NCBI GenBank assembly: GCA_048213135.1
Contig: PS015035.1
Location: 15,033 to 56,935 of the forward strand
DNA length: 41,903 nucleotides
DNA from: Reclinomonas americana ATCC 50394
Taxonomy: Eukaryota; Jakobida; Jakobea; Jakobida
Reading direction: 5' to 3'
Shown: one piece after another, positions 14,784 to 25,400 of the stretch
How positions within the stretch are numbered: position 1 is the first letter of the stretch
How the letters are laid out: each line of letters opens with the position of its first letter
Notes under the pieces: generated by a model
What the model was told of the DNA's origin: nothing
Databases searched by the model: none
What the model saw: only the letters and a program-made list of their open reading frames with translations
Made by a program: the position numbers and the translations under genes

Positions 14784-14945
14784 TCTGACCTTATCGCGAT
14801 AGCGGACCAAGGCAGTGTTGCTGAGACGAAACCATCGCGTGTTCCATCGCCGACAATAGCGAGAGCGCTTCTCCAGTCGCCCCTCCTTCAACTGCACCTC
14901 AGAGGAGAGAGAGAAGGAGGCGGAGAGAGACACACCCGCACTCAT
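7476..14945 (-). CDS. PH domain and VPS9 domain protein (Rab5-type exchange factor)
   Basis: Predicted guanine-nucleotide exchange factor for Rab5-like GTPases in endocytic traffic. Exons: 14945-14790, 14116-13667, 13600-13594 (7 nt), 13526-13145, 13085-12665, 12600-12472, 11193 into the gap at 10920, 10849-10043, 9978-9743, the gap at 9408 to 9045, and 8012-7476 (stop TAG). The PH domain starts at about residue 18 (KEGRLEKRS, RWFRLS) and ends with the usual tryptophan in ERNEWISALRQ, with a long Gly-rich loop before it. The middle is helical with Ala/Ser-rich linkers. The VPS9 domain fills the last exon: ADDLMPVLIYV carries the conserved Asp and Pro, and GEPDYFLS the Tyr, with Ser where Rabex-5 has Thr. 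Total about 1,250 residues. Two exon ends are lost in 20-N gaps. The start codon is chosen because the PH domain follows directly. Confidence 0.85.
8205..8372. repeat. Two diverged direct repeats inside a VPS9-gene intron
   Basis: A segment with GATGAACTGAAACACAGACA near 8211 recurs in altered form near 8318, followed in both by GTTACAGA-like and GTGGCG segments and an ACTCTG end. The copies are about 107 bp apart. Confidence 0.6.
8527..8563. repeat. (CA)n microsatellite
   Basis: An uninterrupted CA dinucleotide run of about 17 units lies in the last VPS9-gene intron. Confidence 0.95.
12095..12315. repeat. Direct repeat in a VPS9-gene intron
   Basis: The block containing GCCATTGACATTGCGAGTGG occurs at about 12112 and again at about 12248. 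Each copy is preceded by GCGCTTCTT and followed by GCGGAATGAGCTCTCC. The offset is about 130 bp, inside the 1.28-kb intron between the exons at 12472 and 11193. Confidence 0.75.
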
Positions 14946-15928
14946 ATCACGCAAGACCGACAGTGACTGCTGACTGCATGACCGCAGGACACATTGCAAT
15001 TGATTGATTGATTGCGGTTTCTCTCTCTGGCACTGAGTGTTGTCTTGCTTGTCTGTGGTTGAGAGAGCATTCCGGCTTGCCTTTGTGTCAAAGAAAAGAA
15101 ATGGTGTGGATCGTTGACGTCGAAGCTTCAGCTGATCGTGAACTTCACCACATGTCCCTTGTTGAAGTGACCCTGGCACACTAACAAGCCGTAAACACAC
15201 ATCTCCAACAGTCGTCTTCCCTTGCAGGAGGCAATGCTAATTGCAATCGTGATCAAGCACGTCTTGGCCGGCCTGAAAAGGATTCGTGACTTTTTGCTTG
15301 GTTTCTCGTGTGTCTCTGGCACTGAGTGTTGTCTTGCTCGTCTGTGGCTGAAAAACTAATCCAGCTTGCTTTTGTGTGAAAGAAATGGTAAGCTGACCTC
15401 ACCACAAGTCCCTTGTTGACAGTGACCTTACAGTAGCACACCAACACCCAGAACACACGGTTTGCTCTTCTCCACCAGTCACCTTCCCTTTCAGGAGGCA
15501 AAGCCATGTTGGCGCCATCAAGACATGCACAGTCAGGAAACCTTGACCACCAGCACTCCCACCAACCTTCGCGGCAAGGTCTTCACGTTGAACTCGGTCT
15601 CCGATGAGATTAAGCAAGTCCAGGTTGTGCCAGACAGCGCGAAGGTGAGCGTGTATGCGTTCTGTTCGCCTTGGGCATCTTGCGCCCTGCGGTAATGCTC
15701 AGGGCAAGAAGAAGGAGGAGAAGAAGGAGAAGAAGGAGAAGAAGGAGAGAGAGAAACTTCGTCGACCCTCTTCCCTCGACCAGTCAATCCCCCCGTGCAC
15801 TGTGGTCGCTGTCGTGCAACATAAACATTGGCTCACCAAGATCACGAATGGCACCCGACCCGTAATATCACTGTCACCTCAACCTTCGCAACCCCGCCCC
15901 GTCATCAGTTATCTCTCTCCGCAGTCCA
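14946..15928. other. Intergenic region with diverged direct repeats
   Basis: This lies between the start of the VPS9 gene (14945) and the stop of the zinc-knuckle gene (15929). It contains a duplication: GGCACTGAGTGTTGTCTTGC occurs at about 15030 and again at about 15318. Each copy is followed by CTTTGTGT, AAAGAAATGG, CCCTTGTTGA and a TTCCCTT..AGGAGGCAA block, so each copy spans about 190 bp. Part of the right end may belong to a small plus-strand gene (separate entry). Confidence 0.7.
15528..15800 (+). CDS. Possible short gene with Lys/Glu-rich tail (uncertain)
   Basis: I do not recognise this. An ATG at about 15528 opens a frame containing RGKVFTLNSVSDEIKQVQ and ending in VVPDSAK at a GTGAGC donor (about 15643). 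An acceptor at about 15704 leads into a run of KKKEEKKEKKEKK-like codons. Codon use in the first segment looks coding. Downstream, the frame runs antisense over the C-terminal exon of the zinc-knuckle gene with no convincing end. It could be a small gene, a 5' fragment of a larger one, or chance. Nothing suggests a function. Confidence 0.25.
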
Positions 15929-18900
15929 CTACATTGTCTCCCTGCGTCGATCATCGCGTCGCCGTGCGGGATGCGACTGCCGACGATCCTGCTTCTGCTC
16001 TCGACGATCCTGCTTGTGCTCCCGCCGATCGTGCTGGTAGCGACCCTGGCGATCGTCGGTCGGCCGGTCNNNNNNNNNNNNNNNNNNNNNNNNNNNNNNN
16101 NNNNNNNNNNNNNNNNNNNNNNNNNNNNNNNNNNNNNNNNNNNNNNNNNNNNNNNNNNNNNNNNNNNNNNNNNNNNNNNNNNNNNNNNNNNNNNNNNNNN
16201 NNNNNNNNNNNNNNNNNNNNNNNNNNNNNNNNNNNNNNNNNNNNNNNNNNNNNNNNNNNNNNNNNNNNNNNNNNNNNNNNNNNNNNNNNNNNNNNNNNNN
16301 NNNNNNNNNNNNNNNNNNNNNNNNNNNNNNNNNNNNNNNNNNNNNNNNNNNNNNNNNNNNNNNNNNNNNNNNNNNNNNNNNNNNNNNNNNNNNNNNNNNN
16401 NNNNNNNNNNNNNNNNNNNNNNNNNNNNNNNNNNNNNNNNNNNNNNNNNNNNNNNNNNNNNNNNNNNNNNNNNNNNNNNNNNNNNNNNNNNNNNNNNNNN
16501 NNNNNNNNNNNNNNNNNNNNNNNNNNNNNNNGGACTTGAATTCCTTTGGCACGCTGTCCACGCTCAAGGTGCGGCACGTGGCAGCCTCCCGTCCCTGGTC
16601 ACGCGGCCCTCGGCGCGACAGCAACGGCGGACACGGTCGCCGACGCGAATCCAGCGGCGGCAGTGGTGACGGTGGCGGTGGTGGCGGTGTGTACGGCGCC
16701 AGTGGTGGTGGCAGCGATCGCCGCAGTTCCAGTCGCGGCCACGGCGACGATCGCGAGCGCAGGAGACGCAGCNNNNNNNNNNNNNNNNNNNNNNNNNNNN
16801 NNNNNNNNNNNNNNNNNNNNNNNNNNNNNNNNNNNNNNNNNNNNNNNNNNNNNNNNNNNNNNNNNNNNNNNNNNNNNNNNNNNNNNNNNNNNNNNNNNNN
16901 NNNNNNNNNNNNNNNNNNNNNNNNNNNNNNNNNNNNNNNNNNNNNNNNNNNNNNNNNNNNNNNNNNNNNNNNNNNNNNNNNNNNNNNNNNNNNNNNNNNN
17001 NNNNNNNNNNNNNNNNNNNNNNNNNNNNNNNNNNNNNNNNNNNNNNNNNNNNNNNNNNNNNNNNNNNNNNNNNNNNNNNNNNNNNNNNNNNNNNNNNNNN
17101 NNNNNNNNNNNNNNNNNNNNNNNNNNNNNNNNNNNNNNNNNNNNNNNNNNNNNNNNNNNNNNNNNNNNNNNNNTGCCCGCTCTGCATGGCCGTGTGGGCC
17201 GGTTGCTTGCAATTCTGTGTGCCACCCAAATAAGAGAGAGGTGCAATGCATTCTTGTTGCTGCATGACGTACCACCGCGGTGTGCCTCGAGCTACCACAG
17301 TTGCAGCACCAGTTCTCCTCCGGCTCGTCGCGCACCAGTTCCTTCTTCTTGCTCCTCTTCTTATCCTTGTTCTTTTTCGACTTTTTCTTCTTCTTGCTGC
17401 CATCGTCGCCCTCCTCATCCTCCACTTCCTCACCGGCGTCTACCATGGACACATCGCCGCCCTCCTCTTCCTCGTCCTCTTGGGCTGGTCGGAAGCCGGC
17501 TTCGCGGCGCAGGGAGCAGTCGGCGTGGCCGACGGCGCCGCACACGTAGCAGGTGGTCTTGGAGAAGTTTTTCTCAGCGGCGTGGAAGAGGAATTCGGGG
17601 CACGTCTATGAGGGGGAAGGGGGAGGAAGGGGAAGGGAGGGGTGGGGTTAGGGGAAGGGGAAGGGGAAGGGAAGGAAGGGATATTCTCAAACGGAGCACA
17701 GAGAGAGAGAGAGGAGGGAGAAGAGAGTACAAAGATAAGCAGGAGACAGACTGACAGACAGACAGAGAACGAGAGAAAGAGAGAGAGGCAGTGAGGAGAT
17801 GAAACAAAAGCGAGCAAAGGAGTTAACGAACACACCGAGGACGTAAGCGACGAGGGGACAAGCACGATGCGAGGAAAGAAGTGAAAGTGAAGTGGAGGGA
17901 CGAGATGAACAAGGATACGATGCAGGCAACGATTGTAAATTAGAGTGAGAGAGACAGGATGGGGAGAAGCGCTGGAGGACGAAGAGGGCAGGAAGGCAAA
18001 GAGAGCTGATTGGTGAATGCGGTTGCGATTGTACAGAAAAACGAGTAGGGATAGACACGGAGGACGAGTTAACCAACGCAGTCAAAAGACAGATGAGCAT
18101 GAGGATAGCACTGCTCACTTGCCTGCTTCCAACCTTCTCATGCACACGAATTTTCCGCTTTCTCCCTCTTTCTTTGTTTCATTGTTCTCTCTATGTGCAC
18201 ATGAACCTTTCTCACTCGCTCAAATCCACTAATTCTCTCGCTCTCTTCCTCTCCCTCACCATCGCATTCATGCATCCTTCTCTCCTTCGCCCGACTCCAC
18301 TGCCTCTCTCCCTCATCCTCTCCTCTCAACATTCCACTATTCTCCCTCACAATCACTTTGTCTTCGTCTGCTATTCTCTCTTTCTCTCCTCATCCTCCTT
18401 ACCCTCCCTCTCCCCTCCCTTTTTTTCCACGCGTCTTCTCTCCTCCTCCACTTCTCCTTTCTCTCCCCTCCTCTCCCTTCCCCAATTTCGCGCAACATCC
18501 TGAGCATGCCCGAATCGCTTGCAGTTACCGCACGTCAGCGTCCGCGGCTTCCGTGTCTCCGGGCAACTCATCGACACGTGACCCGGCAGGAGGCAGTTGA
18601 AGCACAGCATGTTGCTGCAGGAGCGCTTCCAGTGCGGGCATCCGCAGAGGTAGCACACGGCAAGGGCCTGTTGCACGTGCGATGAGCGAAGAGGAGAGAA
18701 GGAGTGAGTGAAAGAGTACGGGGACGGCAGAAAAGTGAGTGACAGAAAAGTGAGATAGACTGAGAGGGAAGCGAGCTGAAGAGAGTAGGGAGAGACGGAT
18801 AAGCAAGAAAACGGACTCCAATTGCGGCATCAAATGCGGAGTGAGAGTGAGGGAAAGAGAAAGGGGACGACAGAAAGTGAGAGAGAAGAGAGTGACAGAC

Positions 18901-20313
18901 AAGTGAGATAGACTGAGAGGGAAACGAGCTGAAGAGAGAAGGGAGAGACGGATAAGCAAGAAAACGGACTCCAATTGCGGCGTCAATGCAGAGCGAGAGT
19001 GAGCGCGCGAGAGAGAGGGAGGGATGGCAGTAAGAGACAGCGAATGGAAGAGAAAGTCGAGGGAGCAATGTCTTTGGTCAACAGGAAGAGTCAAAGCGAG
19101 AGAAAACAGAGGGGATGGAGACAGAAATACGCGAAAGAAAGACCAAGAGAAATGCAGCGTCACCTTTGACGGGCAGGCGGCGGCCAAATGACCGTCCTCG
19201 CCGCACAGGTAGCACGACTTGTTCGTGACGGTGTTTGGTTGCAGTGCGCGCGCCTCGCTGTCCTCCAGATAGTATCGGAACGGCAGCTGCATCGGCGCTC
19301 AGTCAACAAACTAGATCGCAGAATAGAGAATGCAACCGCACGTCACCTTGAGCACAGACTTGCGCCTCTCCTCTCCGTCGCCACCGGGCGAGAGAACAGC
19401 CTCCACAATGGCACCCTCGTCAACTGCATCGTCGTCGGAGAGCTTGGCTCGTTTGAGTGGCGGCTCCTCGTCTTCGTCCTCCTCAATCATCACCAGTGGC
19501 GCGTCGTCAGCACTCTCCGCCTCCTCCTCGTCGTCTTCCTCCTCCTCGGCAACAGGAGAGGCAGCAATAACAGCAGCAGCAGGTGCTTCCTCTTCCGTCT
19601 CCTCCTCCTCCTCCTGAGTAACAGGAGAGGCAGCAGGGAGAGCAGGAGGAGAAGGGAGAGGAGCTGGTGCGTCCACTGGGCGCATCGGCTCATCGGCGCC
19701 ACTGCTGCTGCTGTCGCTGTCGTCGCTGTATGCGGGTGCAGATCGTCGTCTGGCGGTGGGCTGTGGGGTGAGGGAGGAGAGGGAAGAGGGAGGGAGGATG
19801 AGGGAGGGTGAGAGAAGGGGAAGAGAGGAAAGAGGGAGGAGAGCGGAGTGTGTGCAAGAGTATGCATGAGAGATTGCAAGTCAGAGAGGTGAGGAGAGAG
19901 TGAGAGAGAGTGAGAGAGAGTGAGAGTGAGAGAGATAGAGAGATGCATGAGTGTGTGTGTCAATGTGTGCAATGAGCGTGCAACTCTGTGTGTGTGCGTG
20001 TGTGTGTGTGCACGAGAGAGAGTGTGTGTGGGAGAATGCATGCAAGAGTGTGTCAATGTGTGCACAATGTGTGCAAGAGTGTGTGCAAATGCACGCCGCC
20101 TCTCTGTGCACAAGCAACAGCAAGTGCGCACGCAACAGCACTGGTCTCTGCATTTGTTGTTGTTGTTGGTGCAGGTCGCGCGCGTTTCCCGTTGATGTGC
20201 ATCTGCACTTGCACAGCGCCGCCCTGTTCGTCACTTGCGCGTTGAATGCTTGTGCGTGGCTTCTTGGGGCGACGCTTTTGTCCGGCGGTGGAGGAGGAGG
20301 AGTCGCCACTCAT
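15929..20313 (-). CDS. CCHC zinc-knuckle protein, Air/ZCCHC7-like (TRAMP-type RNA surveillance)
   Basis: Exons: 20313-20137, 19760-19347, 19286-19164, 18667-18497, 17605-17273, 17214 into the gap at 17173, and the last exon leaving the gap at 16070 and ending near 15929. Joined, they give an acidic Ser/Glu-rich N-terminus with a PPLKRAKL nuclear-signal-like segment, then six knuckles: CYLCGEDGHLAAAC, CYLCGCPHWKRSC, CFNCLLPGHVSMSC, CGNCKRFGHAQDTC, CYVCGAVGHADC and CCNCGSSRHTAVNC. A Lys-rich stretch separates the last two. The tail repeats an Arg/Asp/Gln pattern (QDRREQKQDRR). Knuckle number and spacing resemble yeast Air1/2 and animal ZCCHC7, which present RNA to the TRAMP poly(A) polymerase/helicase that feeds the nuclear exosome. 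The fourth and sixth knuckles are completed only by splicing, which fixes the phases. Two donors are GTTGCG. Two gaps and a doubtful contig (16532-16772) interrupt the C-terminal half. Confidence 0.8.
16532..16772 (+). CDS. Gly/Arg/Ser-rich coding fragment between two gaps
   Basis: This 241-bp contig has one frame with strong coding character, on the plus strand: LNSFGTLSTLK, then an RRRESSGG-like segment, a Gly run and RRSSSRGHGDDRERRRRS. Third positions are almost all G or C. The flanking gene runs on the minus strand and has an Arg/Asp-rich tail of similar composition. I infer that the contig was placed backwards and belongs to the tail of the zinc-knuckle protein. A separate plus-strand gene is the alternative. 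Confidence 0.45.
18737..18990. repeat. Direct repeat in a zinc-knuckle gene intron
   Basis: Two copies of about 100 bp, at about 18737-18835 and 18895-18990, share AAGTGAGATAGACTGAGAGG and GGATAAGCAAGAAAACGGAC with few differences. They lie in the intron between the exons at 19164 and 18667. Confidence 0.8.
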
Positions 20314-20394
20314 TCACAAAGAGAGAAGAGAGTGAGAGTGTGTCTTGATTGATTGAGTGGGCAAGTCGACTTCATTGCAAGTAAAGGGTTTCTC

Positions 20395-21330
20395 AAGAGA
20401 AGAGAATGTAGAAGAGCACCTGTCTTTAACTTCTCATTATGTGCTCTACATGTCTCTCAGAGAACTGCGACTCTTGACTGATAAGCTTGACTTGCAGCAC
20501 TTGTCGTTGTCTTGTGCCTCTCAAGAGAAGAGAGAGTGTTTAGGAAGATGAGCATCGTGTCTTTACTTCTCGTTGTGTGCTTCTAATGGTTCTGGAAGTC
20601 ATGAGCACCGTGTCTCTACTTCTCGTTGTGTGCTTCACACGGTTCTCACAGAAGAGACTGTTGATTGATTACGCTTGACTTGCAGCACTTGTCATTGTTT
20701 GACAGCACTGACTTGTTGTGCCTCTCAAGAGAAGAGAGAGTTTTTAGGAAGATGAGCATCGTGTCTTTACTTCTCGTTGTGTGCTTCTAATGGTTCTCAT
20801 AGAAGAGACTGTTGACAGATAAGCTTGCATCGTCCTTCACTTGTCTTTGACAGCACTTGTTGTGCCTCTCGGAGAAGAGAGAGTGTTGATTAAGTGAGTG
20901 AGGAAGTCATGAGCACCGTGTCTCTACTACTTCTCGTTGTGTGCTTCACACGGTTCTCAGAGGAGAGTGACTCTTGACTGATAAGCTTGACTTGCAGCTC
21001 TTGTCTTTGATTGCACTTGTTGTGTCTCTCAGAGAAGAGAGAGTGTTTTGATTGAGGTGAGGAAGCCGTGTGCACCGTGTCTTCACTTCTCGTTGTGTGC
21101 TTCATGTGGCTCTCAGAGAAGAGTGATTCTTGACTGATAAGCTTGCGTTGCAGCACATCGTTATCACTTGTCGTTGTTTGACAGCACTTGCTGTGCCTCT
21201 CGGAGAAGAGAGACAGAGAGTGTTGATTAAGTGAGTGAGAAAGCCGTGTACACCGTGTCTTCACTTCTCGTTGTGTGCTTCACACGCTTCTCAGTGAAGA
21301 GTGACTCGTGACCTTCACATGTCGTTGTTG
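20395..21330. repeat. Degenerate tandem array, about 155-175 bp per unit
   Basis: ACTTCTCGTTGTGTGCTT recurs near 20563, 20615, 20767, 20930, 21085 and 21262, with a weaker copy near 20428. Between copies the same order is kept: an AGAAGAG segment, GATAAGCTTG, TTGCAGCACTTGTC, CTTGTTGTGCCTCTC and GAGAAGAGAGAGTGTT. Each unit contains a CTCTC...GAGAG palindrome able to form a small hairpin. The array occupies most of the divergent region between the zinc-knuckle and GTPase genes. No coding frame persists through it. Confidence 0.8.
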
Positions 21331-21454
21331 ACAGCGCTTGGTGTGCTTCTTGTGCCCCTGACTGTTGATTGAAGCAGTCTTCCACCACTGCACACTTGTT
21401 CACATGCGACAAACATCTTGGTGTTTTCTTTTTTCTGAGGACTGCCTCTTATCT

Positions 21455-21596
21455 GTTTTACAATGACGTCAAAGCTGCTGAATCTCCGGTCGTCGTCAGC
21501 CGCGGGGCGCGGTGATTCCTCCCACTCGCCCGCCGGGCACAGATCACTGGCGTTGCATTGCAAGTGCACGTCCGAGTCGACCGGCAGCACGCACAT
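21455..21596 (-). CDS. Possible isolated exon (uncertain)
   Basis: An ATG at 21596 opens a frame with coding-like, GC-rich codons (MCVLPVDSDVHLQCNASDL, then EWEESPRPAADDD and RFSSFDV). It runs to a GTAAAA donor-like site at about 21454. Downstream is the tandem array, so a following exon would have to lie beyond it. I do not recognise the peptide. It may be a 5' exon of the zinc-knuckle gene, a small gene, or chance. Confidence 0.25.
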
Positions 21597-22356
21597 GCGG
21601 TGACTGTGTGTGCGTGACGGGGTCAGTAGGCATCACTCAGTGTGGAGGGAGACATGACGGCGGCGGTGACAAAGCTCGCTTGATGTGATGTCCACGTCTT
21701 GCAGTCACGCCGAAATAGTTGCGTTTTTTAATCGCTTCCACTTTGCAACGGGTGTTGGGCTCTCACACACAGAGGAAGCCACAGCATGATCGTATAGACA
21801 TGCTCGTGTTGGATTCTAGATCTGTTCTTGTCTGGTCCTCAGTTATCGTGTTGTGTGATATGCAGTTGCAGCTGCATCACACTAAGGGCTGCTGGCAACA
21901 TATGCAGCGGGAGTGCACTCGAAAAAGTCTTGCAACTTGGGGCAGACGGACAGTTGTCGGAAATCGAAGACAGGTCAACTTCCCGATCCTGTCATTTCCG
22001 GCAACTCGATTATAATTTGATTCGGCTTTCTCTCACTTTTCGAGCACTCTCCTGAGCGAAGACCACCAGGTAAACCCTTTCCTTGTCCCTGCGTGTTGTG
22101 GCATCGTTTTCACTGGCCTGTCTAACTCATTTGCATTGCAATTGCATTCATTCTTCAGCAACACACGCGCGCGTACAGCAACACACGCAGCAACAGCGAC
22201 AACGGCAAGTGCACCCTGCATCAACACAAGACTCACTGCCAACCTGCCACCACCTGGATACTCCGATACACTCATCTCCTAAACATCTCAGTCGCTGCGG
22301 TATCTCAATTGCTGACAATTGCAGTTTCAGCACAATAGCAACAACCACACCCTCCG

Positions 22357-22423
<67 letters not shown>

Positions 22424-22499
22424 AAACAAAAAAACACAACAACAAGAACAAAAACAAGAAACAGCAACAACCAAAATCAACAACTCAACAACCACGACA
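21597..22499 (+). promoter_or_regulatory. Upstream region and 5' leader of the GTPase gene
   Basis: About 900 bases lead to the ATG at 22500. The first part shows no gene. From about 22357 to 22422 there is a (CAA)n run of roughly 20 units, then A/C-rich sequence up to the start codon. Being free of G, it would be an unstructured leader if transcribed, the kind of sequence that lets ribosomes scan freely. Transcription start and promoter elements are not recognisable. Confidence 0.5.
22357..22422. repeat. (CAA)n trinucleotide repeat
   Basis: A near-perfect CAA/ACA run lies about 80 bases upstream of the GTPase gene start codon, probably in the 5' untranslated leader. Confidence 0.95.
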
Positions 22500-25400
22500 A
22501 TGGACACCGATCCGAAATCAACTTACTCTGCTGCTGCTGGTGCAGCTGCCAGCCCTGACCCTGGTATGTGTATGAGGCGCATTCTGATGATCTCCTTCAG
22601 TCGGCTGCTTGCGTGAAATTCACTTTAATGTCGCAGAGTACATCGAGGACGATGACTTCCTGGAAGATGACGAAGAAGGGGAGCACGCGCAAACAGGCGG
22701 CAGTGGTGCTGATCGACGCGGTGCAGTGGCGGCCGAGGATGCAGAAGACCATGCGTGCGAGTCAGATCCGGATCGTGACTACCCTCCTCCGGAGGACTTG
22801 TGGCGAGCCGCAGCAGCAGCGTCATCGCAATCGCCGCGAAGCACAGCAGGCCGGCATCGGACCACTCCAGCGACTGCTGCGGCGCCGCCTGTGCGTCGCA
22901 AACGAATGCGACCTCGCTTCAACGACATTCCGAGTACGGACGATGAAGAGGAAGAAGACTACGACAGGGGCTCAGACGGTGAATTTGAGATTGACGACGA
23001 CGACGGTACCGGTGACGCACAGATGGTGCCCGCACGAGAGGCGTATAACCTGCGAAACCGTGGACCATCGGCAGCACCGTTGCCGGGAGAGGAAAGTGAG
23101 GCAGCTGTCCCCCGAATGGAGGGAAGGTCGCCCAGTGGCTCTGGATCCGTGCGGTATGCTCAAGTTCTTCACGTGTCCGTGATTACTATCGGTGCTCCTC
23201 ACTGCCGCTTATGCATCCTAGACCTCCCGCCTCAAAACGACCCTCTGTCAGTGGTGGGAACACACACTCGATCACAAAATCGTCCTCAAGTGTCTCACGC
23301 CGTGGGGTCGCATCCAACGCGCGGGCAGCCGAAGTTATCGAGCGACCAGTGAACACGGAGGATCTTCTCAAAGCCTCGTCTGGTACTTGCGTCTGCAGCA
23401 CACCTTGTCGTGCGTTAATCTAACACTGGCGTACTACAGCTCTATACAGCCCTGGCAGTATGGTGTCGGTGCCCGAGAAACAGCTTCTTGACATTATCGA
23501 AATCTTGAGGCGTCCAATGCCGCCTCGAGATGATCCACCTGACATTCTGGCCCGCGCATTCGACGAATTGGTGGAGCATCACGGCACGATGGCTACGCGC
23601 GATGTCGTTGTTGCTGTGTGCGGCATGCCTGGTTCTGGAAAGACCAATTTCATTCATCGCATGCTGGGTCGTGCCGACTGGAATCAGCGGGATTTGTGCG
23701 GCCGTCAATTTCTCCGCTCTGTAAGCGGCGCAGCACACGCCACCACGACTGCGGCGTACATCCGGTGAGTAATATAGTCAACACTGATTCATTCGCCCTC
23801 TCTTTACGTGGCGCGGTACACTTGCTTATCTCTTGCCTGCAGTCGCGCGCAACGGGATGCACTGCAGCACCCCGGACTTGTGCAAGTTAACGTGACTGCG
23901 AGATGGGTACACGGCCACGACCAGAGCGTTGTCACTGAACTCAGTGAGCGCTTCCAATACCCGCGGTGGATCCAGGAAGATGACGAAGAAGCACTGTTGG
24001 AGTTTGAGCGCGACGTGCTTCTCTTTGAAGCAGCGATTGACACTGCTATCAGCGGTGCCGCTGTGGCGGAGCCACCATATGCGCTGGTGGTCGACTCGCT
24101 GATCATCGAGCATCCTTGTGTACCTGAGCGGACAACGCTCGTGAACTTGCCTGGTCTGCAGCGCCCAGGCGCCAGTTCGCAAGCCTTGGCAAGCAGCAAC
24201 GGTATGCAATGTCCTCCAATGCACTGACTGATTATACTCTTCTGCTACCTCAGTTAATTCACGTGTTCGCCTTTTGTGTCGTCACAGTAGCGCATCGAGT
24301 GCTGAAGGAGGCTGACATTGTCACGTTGAGTTCCACTCGTACCTGCAAGTCCCTGAAACGATGAGCTTACTCACGTTTTTCGCGACCACTTGCAGCTTTG
24401 TCTCCAACTCCCGTGTTGAGAGCTTGTCCTTTGAGAGTTTGCTGAAGGAGTATTTCCGAGGTGCATTCCCTGGTCGCTTGCTTCCACGACACTCCAGTTT
24501 CTATTGCGTTGTTCATCTATTTTCTTCTTGCGTGTAGATCGCATTCCAGCAGGCTTTGTTTGGGTCACCGATAGCGATTTCGACACGCTGACCTCCGCCG
24601 GAGTGGAGGCTTATCTGAGTAGGCTCGGTGACCCAGGTCACAAGGTGTGTGTCGCACGTGTGTGTGTATGTGTGTGCGAATGTGTACTTGCAATTGTGGG
24701 TCTCTCCCTCCGCTACGATATTAATAGTCGCTATTGGCGTTTGCATGCAAAGTTTCACAACCTTCTGGAACCGCTGACGGTCACCGGTGTAACCGAGGCA
24801 ACAGTTGACGCATTGAGCAAGGACCAGCTTCAAGCAATCGTCACGCTGCAGTCGCTCGAGATGTGGACAGCGGTACGCACAATTATACTTCTTGCCCGTT
24901 GATGACGCTGTCTTACTTGAAGCCCGTTGCGGTGTTGCAGCTCGGATCAGAGCTCCAGAAAGTACAGGACAACCCACAGATGTTCGATCATTTGAGCCCT
25001 ATAGAACGGCGTCAGCGCTTTGCGGCGTGGCAGCGGTGCATCCGTGTTTTCCCGCGCCCCTTCATGTTCCACCCGAAGGCCGAACTGGTGGATCGGTTCT
25101 TGGACAACTTGCGAGCACTTGCTCTGAATTCGGTTTGCACTCCTCGCTGCATTTCGTACTTCAGCATTTTCCTCTCGCTAATACCAGCGCCTCACGAATC
25201 GCAACATTAGGACGTCGTGAAATTCGCGCAGAAGAGCTGGAAAGTCATCTCTTTCATGAACATGTTCTCCTACCGTGGCAAGCGGCTGTGCAAGGGAGAT
25301 ACAGTGCATGAGCGATGGGACCGGTTTCTCAAGTGCTTCATGAGGCGCCCTGACATTCACCATCCGAAGATGCCAGACACTGAGGATGCTTTCGCATCTC

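Noticed and set aside
18497-19286. CCHC knuckles as a retrotransposon gag
   Set aside because: Six different knuckles, several introns within knuckles, and no reverse transcriptase, protease or integrase nearby. The pattern fits Air/ZCCHC7 instead.
20395-21330. CRISPR array
   Set aside because: The units are degenerate along their whole length, with no constant short repeat and unique spacers, and the DNA is clearly eukaryotic.
24338-24349. GTACCT donor at 24339 in the GTPase gene
   Set aside because: It would leave phase 1, which makes the next exon (FVSNSRVESL) read out of frame. The donor at 24349 gives phase 2 and keeps the chain open.
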